Shown here: piece after piece, positions 17,399 through 26,170 of the stretch
How the letters are laid out: every line of letters begins with the position of its first letter
How positions within the stretch are numbered: the stretch's first letter is position 1
From: Dehalobacterium sp040766325
GTDB lineage: Bacteria; Bacillota; Dehalobacteriia; Dehalobacteriales; Dehalobacteriaceae
Direction of reading: 5' to 3'
DNA length: 64,000 nt
NCBI GenBank assembly: GCA_040766325.1
Contig: JAXGQR010000002.1
Location: 1 to 64,000, forward strand
Notes under the pieces: model-generated
Database searches by the model: none
What the model was told of the DNA's origin: nothing
What the model saw: the letters and a program-made list of their open reading frames with translations, nothing else
Translations under genes and position numbers: made by a program

Positions 17399-19099
17399 TT
17401 ATTCTACATCGGTTAATTCCGGAAGAGCAGATGTTCCACCCTTCATAAAAGATACGTCTTGAAAACCCTTGCCCTGGAGCAAGGTAGCTGCTTCATAGGA
17501 GCGGATCCCCAAGGGACAAAACGCGATAATATTTCGGTTAGGAGATAATTCACCGTATCTGGCCCTTAATTCGGTGATGGGAATGTTCACCACAACTCCC
17601 CCTCTAAGAGGTCGTAGTTTTGCTTCTTTAGCTGAACGTACATCCAGCATGATGAAATCCGCTTTATCTGCCAACATTTGTTTTACTTCAGCAACAGAAA
17701 CCGCTTTCACCAAGCCTTCTTTTAGGTTCAGCAAGGCATTTGCTCCATGAATACCAATATCAATAGGTGTGGAAAAAGGCGGTGCATATCCGGTATCAAA
17801 GTTGGAAACCTGCTTTAAATTTGCCCCCATATATATGGCTGCGGCGTAAACGTCAAGTCTTTTGATGACTTCACCCATTCCCGCCACTTGGGCACCTAGT
17901 ATTTTGCCTGTCTCTTGATGAGCAATTACCTTAACAATTGCTTTTCCATGCATAGGATGGTAATGAGCCGTATCATGCCCGGAGACAATAGTACTGATCA
18001 CAGGATACCCTAATTTTAGGGCCTCTTTTTCAGTAAGACCCGTTTTGCCCGCATTATAATCACCAGCTTGAATAGCTGAAGTACCTAAGATCCCCGGAAA
18101 GGTCTCCTTTTTACCTGCAAGATTACTGCCGATGACACGGCCGTGTTTATTCGATGTTGAAGCCAGGGGAACATATACCTTTTGCCCTGAGACTAAATGA
18201 ACATTTTCAACACAGTCCCCTCCAGCATAAATATCTGGGTCACTGGTTTGCAAGTATTCATTTACTTTAATGGCACCCGTTTCCCCAATTTCCAACCCAC
18301 ATTCTCGAGCGAGTTCCACATTAGGTCTTACACCGGTTGCAATAATCACCAAATCTGTGTCATAAATACCTTTCGCCGTGGTGAATTTCTTAACTTGATT
18401 CTGGCTGTCACCTTTTAGCGTCTTCAGACCTTCACCTAAGAGCACGTTCACCCCATTGTCTTCTAACTCACGCTTAATTAAATCAGCCATTTCCGGATCA
18501 AAAATTCCCGGCATTAATTGATCGCTTCTCTCCACCAAAACAACTTCACGGCCTTTTCCGATTAGAGATATGGCAATCTCCAAACCAATGGCGCCACCAC
18601 CGATGATAGCAATCTGTTTGACACCTTCTTCTTTAATTTTAGCACGAATAGATTCAGCCTGAAGAGGGTCATGAAGCACAGTAACTCCATTTAATTGAAT
18701 CCCCGGGACATCAGGAACAATGGGATGTGCCCCTACTGCCAATACAAGTTTATCATAGGGTAAGCGACTTTCCATATCCGTTTCCTGCTGATAAATGACA
18801 ACCTCTTTCTTATCGCGGTCAATAGCAGTAGCGCGTGTCCTATTCATCACCTGAACTGCTTTTTCCTGGTCAAAATACTCGATGCTTCTTTTCATTCCTG
18901 AGGCGGTTGTCATTAAACTATCGATGTCAGGTAGCATTCCGGCCAAATATAAAGGGATTCCACAACTACCATAGGAAATAATTTCTCCTTGTTCAACAAT
19001 TGTAATCTCAGCGTCCGGCAACAAGCGCCTTGCTCGGGAGGCAGCTTTAGGTCCACATGCCACCCCACCAATAATAACAATTTTCTTGGCATTCTCCAT
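17399..19099 (-). CDS. CoA-disulfide/persulfide reductase-like flavoprotein with rhodanese domain
   Basis: A 566-residue FAD- and NAD(P)H-dependent oxidoreductase. The FAD site is IVIIGGVACGPKAASRARR, with the single catalytic Cys in SYGSCGIPLY (about residue 43), followed by the NAD(P) site IAIIGGGAIGLEIA. From about residue 465 a rhodanese domain follows, with the active Cys in IIAFCPLGIRSYEAA. This fusion matches CoA-disulfide reductases that also reduce CoA or protein persulfides. Such an enzyme would handle sulfane sulfur near the Dsr system. I start it at ATG 19099 (GAAGG upstream); an 18-codon N-terminal extension to a GTG is open but poorly supported. It is the first gene after a strong terminator, so it should have its own promoter. 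Confidence 0.85.
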   Translation of the reverse strand: MENAKKIVIIGGVACGPKAASRARRLLPDAEITIVEQGEIISYGSCGIPLYLAGMLPDIDSLMTTASGMKRSIEYFDQEKAVQVMNRTRATAIDRDKKEVVIYQQETDMESRLPYDKLVLAVGAHPIVPDVPGIQLNGVTVLHDPLQAESIRAKIKEEGVKQIAIIGGGAIGLEIAISLIGKGREVVLVERSDQLMPGIFDPEMADLIKRELEDNGVNVLLGEGLKTLKGDSQNQVKKFTTAKGIYDTDLVIIATGVRPNVELARECGLEIGETGAIKVNEYLQTSDPDIYAGGDCVENVHLVSGQKVYVPLASTSNKHGRVIGSNLAGKKETFPGILGTSAIQAGDYNAGKTGLTEKEALKLGYPVISTIVSGHDTAHYHPMHGKAIVKVIAHQETGKILGAQVAGMGEVIKRLDVYAAAIYMGANLKQVSNFDTGYAPPFSTPIDIGIHGANALLNLKEGLVKAVSVAEVKQMLADKADFIMLDVRSAKEAKLRPLRGGVVVNIPITELRARYGELSPNRNIIAFCPLGIRSYEAATLLQGKGFQDVSFMKGGTSALPELTDVE

Positions 19100-19231
19100 T
19101 CGAAACCCTTCTTTCTGGTGATTATTTAAGATCTTTTCTAACTTTTCTCTCACTTTCTTTGGATTACTCTGTCCTGGAATCCATGTAAAACTAAAAGCTT
19201 ATAAAAACAAGAGAAAAACTAAATAAGTCTT

Positions 19232-19273
19232 AATTTGACTTAGTGCGGCCATAAGCCGCACTAAGTCAAATTT
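19232..19273. terminator. Strong hairpin terminator between dsrC and the downstream dsr genes
   Basis: TTTGACTTAGTGCGGC and its exact complement form a stem of at least 16 bp with a loop of about four bases. T runs are present on the plus side and A/T-rich flanks on both. It lies just after the dsrC stop (minus strand) and should end most dsrABD-fd-dsrC transcripts, setting them at a higher level than the downstream genes. Confidence 0.85.
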
Positions 19274-19289
19274 TTATTCATTTTCGTGA

Positions 19290-19607
19290 TTATACACAAC
19301 CGGTAGGTTTGGGTAGTCCGGCAACACGGCAAGCACCTTTAGCAGGGCCGCTGGGGAACAACTCATAGATTTTTGCGTTGCTAATGCCGGTGGTTTTAAC
19401 AATTTTTCGGATCATGGGAGCAATCCCAAATTGTTTATAATAATCATTAATATAATTAACTAATGTCCAATGCTCTTCAGTCATTTCTTCAACGCCTTCG
19501 TCTTTAGCCAAAAATTCAGCTAATTCCTTAGTCCAAATTTCCGGATCGGCAATAAAACCGTCTTCATCCACTTCGATTTGTTGACCGTTAAAATCAATAA
19601 ATGGCAT
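19290..19607 (-). CDS. dsrC: DsrC, sulfur carrier protein of dissimilatory sulfite reductase
   Basis: A 105-residue protein of the DsrC/TusE family. The C-terminal arm GACRVAGLPKPTGCV carries both conserved cysteines (the penultimate Cys and one 11 residues earlier). True DsrC proteins need both to form the trisulfide with sulfite-derived sulfur; TusE lacks one. The body has the conserved EEHWTLVNYINDYYKQFG. It is the substrate of DsrK and product carrier of DsrAB. Start ATG 19607 follows AGGAGG. It ends the first dsr operon, before the terminator. Confidence 0.96.
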   Translation of the reverse strand: MPFIDFNGQQIEVDEDGFIADPEIWTKELAEFLAKDEGVEEMTEEHWTLVNYINDYYKQFGIAPMIRKIVKTTGISNAKIYELFPSGPAKGACRVAGLPKPTGCV

Positions 19608-19635
19608 AATTATTACCTCCTAATTATTTTTAATT

Positions 19636-19821
19636 TTAGAGTTCTTGTACTGTAATTGCATCTTCCGGACAAACTGCTACACAGCTTTCACAGCCTTCAC
19701 ATTCATCCCCAACCGCTTCACAAATTCCATCATCATTAACTGCCAAGTAATCCACCGGGCAAACCGATACACATTCACCACAACCGGTACATTTATCTGC
19801 ATTCACACTGACCATATACAT
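19636..19821 (-). CDS. 2[4Fe-4S] ferredoxin of the dsr operon
   Basis: About 61 residues with two clusters of the bacterial ferredoxin type: CTGCGECVSVCPVD and CEGCESCVAVCPED. It is a soluble low-potential electron carrier and is placed between dsrD and dsrC, so it probably serves DsrAB. I use the ATG at 19821, with AGGAGG ten bases upstream; a start 15 codons earlier would lie before that site. A hairpin sits directly upstream. Confidence 0.92.
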   Translation of the reverse strand: MYMVSVNADKCTGCGECVSVCPVDYLAVNDDGICEAVGDECEGCESCVAVCPEDAITVQEL

Positions 19822-19846
19822 TTTCAGTACACCTCCTTTGTTATTT

Positions 19847-19882
19847 TTAAGGGGCGCCACAGTCACCCTGCGGCGTCCTTAA
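19847..19882 (-). repeat. Intercistronic hairpin between dsrD and the ferredoxin gene
   Basis: On the minus strand AAGGACGCC and GGCGCCCCTT pair with one bulge around a loop of about 14 bases. No long T run follows. It may be a weak attenuator or an RNA-stability element inside the dsr operon. Confidence 0.5.
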
Positions 19883-19903
19883 ATTTTTAATTGGCTTCTA
19901 TGA

Positions 19904-20101
19904 TTAGTCCTCTTTTCCTTTAATTCGAACATAAGAGGTGCCTAGATACAGAAACTCTAAAACGTCTTCATTGCCCAGTTCTCTGACAACTTTATCTACG
20001 TCTTTTTTCTTTTCTCCAAGTGCATCAGCAATGTCACGGGTTTTAGCTTTACTGACCCCGTTTAAATAAGAAAGAATTCTTTCTCTTAAATCGTCCGCCA
20101 C
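19904..20101 (-). CDS. dsrD: DsrD, small winged-helix activator of DsrAB
   Basis: A 65-residue protein with the DsrD winged-helix pattern (RERILSYLNGVSKAKTRDIADALGEKKKDVDKVV). DsrD is encoded right after dsrB in sulfate and sulfite reducers and absent from sulfur oxidisers; it is known as an allosteric activator of DsrAB. Its start touches the dsrB stop (one shared base), so translation is coupled. Its presence says that the cluster works in the reductive direction. Confidence 0.94.
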   Translation of the reverse strand: MADDLRERILSYLNGVSKAKTRDIADALGEKKKDVDKVVRELGNEDVLEFLYLGTSYVRIKGKED

Positions 20102-21177
20102 TAATTTTCACCTCTTGACCATTTAAAGTTGGTAGTCGTACGGAAAGTAGGAATGGAGAAAATAAAGTCATCAATATGCTTATCAGTAAAGGGAATTCCG
20201 GTTCGGTCAAAGAATCTTTCCCAACCGATACGTTTAATCCACTCACCCATACGTTCACCTTTTTTCGCATCCTTAGCCCAGGTTTCAACAATGTTTCTAA
20301 CGGCTGCAGTAACTTCCGGCCACCGAGGAGCATTGTTAGGCAAGAAAGGAATCGCTAAACGCGAGAAGCCGGGTTCAGTTCTAGCGTTAGATACTTTACC
20401 GCCAACCAGAATTGCAATGCCGTCATTCAAAGGATCGATAATTTCCATTGCAGGACACATGGTATAGCAGTTACCGCAATACATACATTTTTCATTCGTT
20501 ACTTTTACACTCTTATTCTTGGGATCCGGTTTAATTGCAGCAGTAGGACAGCTAGCAATAACAGTCGGAATTTCACAGACTTTGGAAACCTTTGAGTGAT
20601 CAATGCGTGGTGGTGTTCTATGAATTCCCAGAATAGCAATATCCGAGCAATGGACCGCGCCACACATGTTGAGGCAACATGCCATAGCAATACGTAACCT
20701 AGCCGGCAATAAATCATCATGGGTGAAATAATCATATAAATCATCCATAACAGCTTTTACAATACCGGACGCATCGGTAGCAGGCGTATGACAGTGAATC
20801 CATCCTTGAGTATGAACGATGTTACTGATGGAATTTCCGGTTCCGCCTACAGGCATACCCTTTTGTTTTAATTCTTCCAACATCGGATCTAAATTAGCTT
20901 CGTTGGAGAGCAAGAATTCTACATTATGACGGCTGGTAAAGCGTAAAAATCCATCACAATACTTATCAGCCAAATCGCATAATTCACGGATAAAATCTAA
21001 TCCAACTAGTCTGGGAGAGCCTACCCGGATCGTATATAAGGCTGCGCCGCTTTCGGATACGTGTTTCATTACACCCGGTTTTAAAAATTCATGATATAAC
21101 CATTGACCATAATTTTCTTTAATTACAGGAGGTAACATTTCCTTATAATCGGGAGGTCCTAAATCTGTTCTACTCAT
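20101..21177 (-). CDS. dsrB: Dissimilatory sulfite reductase beta subunit
   Basis: About 358 residues. It has the sirohaem-[4Fe-4S] cysteine pattern, CCLNMCGAVHCSDIA and then ASCPTAAIKPD, plus a ferredoxin insert CMYCGNCYTMCPAM. DsrB pairs with DsrA as alpha2beta2 and reduces sulfite by up to six electrons, loading sulfur on DsrC. Of two nearby ATG codons I prefer 21177, which has AGGGG at nine bases; 21183 is too close. It follows dsrA by about 45 bases and overlaps dsrD by one base. Confidence 0.96.
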   Translation of the reverse strand: MSRTDLGPPDYKEMLPPVIKENYGQWLYHEFLKPGVMKHVSESGAALYTIRVGSPRLVGLDFIRELCDLADKYCDGFLRFTSRHNVEFLLSNEANLDPMLEELKQKGMPVGGTGNSISNIVHTQGWIHCHTPATDASGIVKAVMDDLYDYFTHDDLLPARLRIAMACCLNMCGAVHCSDIAILGIHRTPPRIDHSKVSKVCEIPTVIASCPTAAIKPDPKNKSVKVTNEKCMYCGNCYTMCPAMEIIDPLNDGIAILVGGKVSNARTEPGFSRLAIPFLPNNAPRWPEVTAAVRNIVETWAKDAKKGERMGEWIKRIGWERFFDRTGIPFTDKHIDDFIFSIPTFRTTTNFKWSRGEN

Positions 21178-21221
21178 ATCCATTCACCCCTTGATATAAA
21201 TTAAAATATAATGTTTTTAGA

Positions 21222-22412
21222 TTAGGCTTTTATAATTTCGTCTTCTTGCCAGAAAATATAAGGATTGGCACGAGGTTCATTAACCATCTGAGGTACCGGA
21301 GGCAATCCAACTTCTCTCAAGAACTCACCCATACCTCTACGATAAATTAACTCACCGATTCTTTCACGAACCTTGCCGTGTTCATCCCACCATTCCCAAA
21401 TGCGACCAATTAAATCTTTTAATTCAGTGTAGGGAGCCTCCAAAGGCATGAAAGGAACGATTACCCAGGAAAGGAAAGCTGATCGTAAAATGGTTGCTTT
21501 ACCACCGATCATAAGGGTAGCACCCTTTTCCTTGCCGGGACGTACAGCTTTAGGCAAGACATTAATGCAATGCATGCACCTGGTGCAATCCTCCGCTTTT
21601 ACAGAAAGTTCCTTGGTTTCACTGTTATAGGTTAAGCATTTGGTCGGACATTTTTCACAAACCCGGCCTTGGATATCCATACCGGCATCCGCGTAGTTCT
21701 TAATCTCTTCCTGGTTAATTCTTAAGGTATCACGCCAGGTACCAATAACAGATAGATCTGCTCTGGCAATAGATGCCACGCAATCGTTGGGGCAACCGGA
21801 GAATTTAAATTTAAATTTATACGGCCACATGGGACGATGAATTTCGTCTTGGTATTCGTGGGTTAAATTATCACATACATCCAACGTGTCGTAACATGCC
21901 CATTCACAACGAGCCGGTCCGCAACAACAGCTTGGGCTTCTCAAGCCGGATCCTGATCCGCCTAAGTCAAAGCCGGCGTCGCTGAATTCGTCAAAGGTAG
22001 GCTGCAATTCATCAGTCGTACATCCTAAAAGAATGACGTCCCCAGTGGATCCATGCAAGTTAAATAGTCCGGAACCATGTTTTTCCCACATGTCACACAT
22101 ATTTCTTAGTGTTTTCGTATTATAAAACCACCCCGCCGGAGCGTTAATACGCATGGTATGGAACTCAGCAATATCGGGATATTCTTCAGGTAAATTGGAG
22201 TATCGACCAATAACACCGGCACCATAACCCCTAACCCCTACAATACCACCGTGTTTCCAGTGACCTTGCTTTTCTTCATATGACTGTTCCAATTGTCCAA
22301 GTAAGTCTTTTACAGAGTTTTGTTTTTCTGCCGCCCTTTTTAATTCTGTGACAAAACTGGGCCAAGGTCCCTTTTCCAGTTCGTCCAACATGGGGGTCTT
22401 TCTATCCGTCAT
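21222..22412 (-). CDS. dsrA: Dissimilatory sulfite reductase alpha subunit
   Basis: 396 residues. The catalytic half has CCCGPARCEWAC and then FSGCPNDCVAS, the Cys groups for the coupled sirohaem-[4Fe-4S] centre. A ferredoxin-like insert follows (CEKCPTKCLTY and CTRCMHC). The C-terminus aligns with that of DsrB in style, as expected for paralogues. It starts at ATG 22412 behind TGGAGGTG. The 237-base gap upstream holds the operon promoter; a LysR-type regulator is encoded on its far side, in the same direction. In that gap I see AT-rich sequence and a short dyad TTAGCATAATCTAA at about 22608-22621, a possible regulator site. Confidence 0.97.
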   Translation of the reverse strand: MTDRKTPMLDELEKGPWPSFVTELKRAAEKQNSVKDLLGQLEQSYEEKQGHWKHGGIVGVRGYGAGVIGRYSNLPEEYPDIAEFHTMRINAPAGWFYNTKTLRNMCDMWEKHGSGLFNLHGSTGDVILLGCTTDELQPTFDEFSDAGFDLGGSGSGLRSPSCCCGPARCEWACYDTLDVCDNLTHEYQDEIHRPMWPYKFKFKFSGCPNDCVASIARADLSVIGTWRDTLRINQEEIKNYADAGMDIQGRVCEKCPTKCLTYNSETKELSVKAEDCTRCMHCINVLPKAVRPGKEKGATLMIGGKATILRSAFLSWVIVPFMPLEAPYTELKDLIGRIWEWWDEHGKVRERIGELIYRRGMGEFLREVGLPPVPQMVNEPRANPYIFWQEDEIIKA

Positions 22413-22649
22413 ACCTACACCTCCATAATTAATCGTCGTGTTAAATGCATCAGATACTTAAGCAGTAATTACAATCTCTAGTTGGAGTTTGTTTGAGAAA
22501 TTAGTCACAACTCACTGCATACATCACTTTTGATCATTATTACTTGCTTTTGATACTGCCCGTGATTCCATTCTATAATTATTGCGCTAATAAATAAAAT
22601 AGAAATTAGATTATGCTAACCATAGCAAATGATTATACTCTCATGATAT

Positions 22650-23549
22650 TTATACGGTGCTCTTTTTGTTAACATGGTCTCGGCAAAAATCAATAAACAA
22701 AGAAAACAATTTTGAGAAATACTTGTCTTTGTGATGAACAAGATGAAACTCTCTCATAATCTTTAAACCCTTGATATTCCTAACGACAATACTTCCATCC
22801 ATCGCCTCCTTCTCTACACATCTTTGAGATACACAGGAAACACCTAGGTTTGCTTCTACCGCTTTTTTGATAGCCTCTGTATTTCCCAACTCAAACTTGA
22901 TCTCATAATTAACCTCATACTCCTTTAAGGCTTCTTCAAAAATCTCTCTAGTGCCACTACCCTGTTCCCGCATAATGAATTCTACATTTTCCAGTTCCCT
23001 TAAATCTATTTCATCCATCTGAGACCAACGATGACCGGGAGGCGTGATTAAAACCAATTCATCATCACAGAAGAAATCCTCTTCGATTTCGCTGGTAAAC
23101 ACAGGACCCTCCACAAAAGCAAAATCAATTTGATTTTTCAGAATCATATCGGCAATAATTTTCGTATTTTCAATAACAATAGATACTTCAATGTCCTTAT
23201 ACTCTTGATAAAAACTGCCTATGATTTCGGGCAGCATATAGATACCGATAGTAGTACTGGCTCCAATTCTTAATTTGCCGCTTTTTAATTCACTATTCTC
23301 CTTAATGGTCTTGTAACAGTCATCATAAAGATTTAGGATTCTGCGCACATAATTGAGAAACAATTCTCCCTCGTGAGTAAGATATAGTTTTTTGCCGATT
23401 CGATCAAAAAACTGAATACCAAAATCGTTTTCTAAATCCCGAATCGTTTGACTAATAGCCGGCTGACTGATAAACATCTGATTAGCTACTTCCGTCATGT
23501 TTAGTTTCGTAGCAACTTCGTAAAATACTCTTAATTTTCTCTCATTCAT
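22650..23549 (-). CDS. LysR-family transcriptional regulator upstream of dsrAB
   Basis: A 299-residue LysR-type protein: an N-terminal winged helix (LRVFYEVATKLNMTEVANQMFISQPAISQTIRDLE) and a periplasmic-binding-like effector domain (KLRIGASTTIGIYMLPEIIGSF). The effector half resembles CysL/CbbR-type regulators. It starts at ATG 23549 behind TGGAGG. It is transcribed toward dsrA and is the nearest regulator, so it is the leading candidate to control sulfite reduction, perhaps sensing sulfite or a sulfur metabolite. That assignment rests on position only. Confidence 0.9.
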   Translation of the reverse strand: MNERKLRVFYEVATKLNMTEVANQMFISQPAISQTIRDLENDFGIQFFDRIGKKLYLTHEGELFLNYVRRILNLYDDCYKTIKENSELKSGKLRIGASTTIGIYMLPEIIGSFYQEYKDIEVSIVIENTKIIADMILKNQIDFAFVEGPVFTSEIEEDFFCDDELVLITPPGHRWSQMDEIDLRELENVEFIMREQGSGTREIFEEALKEYEVNYEIKFELGNTEAIKKAVEANLGVSCVSQRCVEKEAMDGSIVVRNIKGLKIMREFHLVHHKDKYFSKLFSLFIDFCRDHVNKKSTV

Positions 23550-23935
23550 TAATTAATCCTCCACCTTACTACATTTCATCCCCTAAAACATTTTGTACAC
23601 GCTTCTTTATAAAGCAAAAGCAACCTCACCAAACTGATAATGCTCTCTACCAACCTTTTATAATATAATTATCATTTTTCTCCTTATTTATATTCTAACA
23701 TAAATTCTTTAATAAGCAATATGTTGTTATTGCATTTTATTAATAATTTTACCATTATTATTAAGAGGTAAAGGTGAAGGATTGTTGAATATGATCATGA
23801 TTTATTATGGTATTATAACTAATTAACGATATTATGATTCCTTCACTTTTCACATTCATATTATACATCATTTTGTTAGTATTTTGCATCATATTAAATA
23901 ATTTGTAGAAAAAACTCTGTTTTTAGCCGGGTACT
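23550..23935 (-). other. AT-rich intergenic region upstream of the LysR gene
   Basis: A 386-base stretch with no gene that I can support. It holds an 8-bp inverted repeat GTGAAGGA/TCCTTCAC (23774-23781 and 23839-23846) and many AT tracts. It probably carries the LysR promoter. No known RNA was recognised. Confidence 0.4.
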
Positions 23936-24478
23936 CTATCGATTCAACAAAGTCGCCACAAAATCAATGATCATCAGCATTAAAATGATCACTAAAAAAA
24001 CCTGCTTTTTTATCGGATCGGTTCTATTGACCATTTTCTCCACCAAGGGAACCAGACCGTATAATAAAAACATGCCTCCGATACCAAACCTTAAACTGGT
24101 ATTAAAACTAATGATTCCCTGGAAGTTCATCCAATAGGAAGAATAATCCCACCAGCGCCGGTGAAATATTTTCAGCATCCCGTAACCCACGAGATACTCC
24201 AAACAGGTAGTAATTACAACAATCCCTAAGAAGACCAAGATGGGATATTTTATTCCGCTATCTTTAAGCGGCTTGGCGCTCAGTCTTCCTAATAAAAGAT
24301 ACAAGATGACCAAGCCAAACCCATAAATGGGTAAATAAGGGCCGTAGAGGAAACCCCTGTTCACAAAACCATGTCCATAAATAAATCCTAACAAGACCTC
24401 ATATATCCAGCCTACAATACAACCGGCGAAAAATAAGTAAAATAACCATAAGAGGTTATTTGGGCGAATAGTTTTCAT
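23936..24478 (-). CDS. CmpB-family (putative ABC-transporter type IV) membrane protein
   Basis: A 180-residue membrane protein with five or six hydrophobic segments. The N-terminal FAGCIVGWIYEVLLG and VNRGFLYGPYLPIYGFG are hallmarks of the family labelled ABC_trans_CmpB in Firmicutes. Its function is not known; despite the name no ATPase is encoded nearby. Start ATG 24478 follows AGAGGTG. It is one of two membrane-protein genes in the same direction, 44 bases after the AI-2E family gene. Confidence 0.75.
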   Translation of the reverse strand: MKTIRPNNLLWLFYLFFAGCIVGWIYEVLLGFIYGHGFVNRGFLYGPYLPIYGFGLVILYLLLGRLSAKPLKDSGIKYPILVFLGIVVITTCLEYLVGYGMLKIFHRRWWDYSSYWMNFQGIISFNTSLRFGIGGMFLLYGLVPLVEKMVNRTDPIKKQVFLVIILMLMIIDFVATLLNR

Positions 24479-24522
24479 CTTTCACCTCTTTTATCTGTCC
24501 TATTTCTTAAATAGTTTCCTGA

Positions 24523-25665
24523 TCATGTTCTAAAGTTAGAACCTTTTCCTTGTTTTTTCTTGACATGGTCTCCAATAATCTTATATAAGGTAGCCGCTAC
24601 GGGCACACCCAAAATAATGCCCGGGATACCCCAAATCCCGCCTCCCGCTGCAACTGCCGCAAATACCCAAATGCCGGGCAGACCAATGGAACTCCCGAGA
24701 ACTCTTGGATAAATCACATTTCCTTCTATCTGCTGCAGTATGAGGATAAAGATCAGGAAGATTACTGCTTGCATCAGATTTACCGTCGCAATCATAAAGG
24801 CACCGATGGCGGCACCTAGGTAAGCACCAATAATCGGGATTAAGGCACTGACACCAATGACTGTGCCGATCATAATAGCATAGGGCAATCTTAGAATCAT
24901 CATGCCAATGGTACATAGGATACCGAGGATCACAGCCTCAAGAAACTGACCACCGATAAAATTTGTAAAGGATTGATGAGCTGTTCTTAGCACATACATA
25001 GTACTTTGGTATTTCTCTAAACTGAGATATGATTTCATCAGTATTGTTAACTGCCTTTGCAGCCTTTCTTTATTAAACAAGATATATATAGCAAAAATAA
25101 ATCCAATAACCAATTGCACCATGAATCCCACTAGACCGGCAACCAAAGATACGAGATAATTAATCAACGACTCTGTTCCCGCAGTTATAAAACCGAGGGC
25201 TTTCTTAGTAGTTTCCTGCCAATCTATTTCCAATGTTTGTAAGGATTGTTGTAGAGATGGTATTTCATCTGTATGTGCTATGATCCCCAGTCTAATTTTT
25301 TCCGCTAATGGGGGTATTTCTTCAGATATCAACTTAAAGCTGGCAATCAGTTCCGGCACTACCACATTTATAATTAAAGCACTGACAAAAATAAGAATGA
25401 ATAAGGAGATGAAAAGACTCACCGCTCTGCGGCTGCTTTCTATTCCTTTTTTTCTTGATTTTGGAAAATACCTTTTTTCTACCTGCACTAATAAAATATT
25501 AAGAATATAAGCGACGATCGCTCCAATCAACAAGGAAGAAACACCTTGGACTAATTTGAATCCGGCAGTCACAACATAGGAAAAATTAATCACAATCAAG
25601 CCGGCCAGTACCGCAATCACAGCAATTTTAATGTATTTCCTGGTCTCATGATCTTTGGGTATCAT
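24523..25665 (-). CDS. AI-2E family transporter (PerM/YtvI-like)
   Basis: A 380-residue polytopic membrane protein with about eight helices. The pattern (an N-terminal pair of helices, a hydrophilic stretch with SLQQSLQTLEIDW, then helices with LVIGFIFAIYILFNKERLQ, GQFLEAVILGILCTIGM and LIPIIGAYLGA) matches the AI-2E/PerM family, whose members act in signal export or Na+/H+ antiport. The ATG at 25665 has GGAGGT upstream and is preferred over one seven codons earlier. The substrate is unknown. Confidence 0.85.
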   Translation of the reverse strand: MIPKDHETRKYIKIAVIAVLAGLIVINFSYVVTAGFKLVQGVSSLLIGAIVAYILNILLVQVEKRYFPKSRKKGIESSRRAVSLFISLFILIFVSALIINVVVPELIASFKLISEEIPPLAEKIRLGIIAHTDEIPSLQQSLQTLEIDWQETTKKALGFITAGTESLINYLVSLVAGLVGFMVQLVIGFIFAIYILFNKERLQRQLTILMKSYLSLEKYQSTMYVLRTAHQSFTNFIGGQFLEAVILGILCTIGMMILRLPYAIMIGTVIGVSALIPIIGAYLGAAIGAFMIATVNLMQAVIFLIFILILQQIEGNVIYPRVLGSSIGLPGIWVFAAVAAGGGIWGIPGIILGVPVAATLYKIIGDHVKKKQGKGSNFRT

Positions 25666-26170
25666 ATGTATTACCTCCACACGCATCTACTGAAATTCTT
25701 AAAGATTTCTATATAAAATATCTGTTTTAAATATTGTATCTCAAATGCCACTTAATTAGTCACAATTTTATTTTAGATTGAAAAAATAGTACTTGAAGAC
25801 AAGTTTATATGTACAAGTACTATCCCATAAAAACAGAGTTAAAATGACCATGCTCATTTTATATTTTTCATTAATACCTTATTCTATCTTTTATTAGCGG
25901 TTTTTGATTGATCTTGCCTCAATTTTATTCTAGGTTTTTTATATATGTCAATGAATATTCCCGTGCCAAATCGTCTGCTAGCATCCCTTATATTCTATTC
26001 TTATATTATAAACGTTTGACACCGCTTTACCTCTTGAGTTAACAGCAAAATAATGATAAATTAATTCCATAGAGTTAATGATCTAAATAATTAATCCTAA
26101 TCGTCCAGGGACAATAGTATTTTTAGAAAATCTAACTCACAAAAAAGTCTCCTATGAAAGTGAGGTCAAT
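25666..26170. other. Intergenic region upstream of the HesB-like gene
   Basis: 505 bases with no gene I can support. It must contain divergent promoters for the AI-2E family gene (minus) and the HesB-like gene (plus). It includes a perfect 10-bp inverted repeat ATAGTACTTG/CAAGTACTAT at 25786-25795 and 25814-25823, with an 18-base spacer. Otherwise it is AT-rich. Confidence 0.4.

Noticed and set aside
19232..19273. Possible CRISPR-like or transposon inverted repeat
   Set aside because: It is a single hairpin after dsrC, with no repeat copies and no transposase gene; it is a terminator.
25786..25823. Terminator for the AI-2E family gene
   Set aside because: The hairpin lies upstream of that gene's start and no gene ends next to it, so it cannot serve as its terminator; it is only listed as an inverted repeat.
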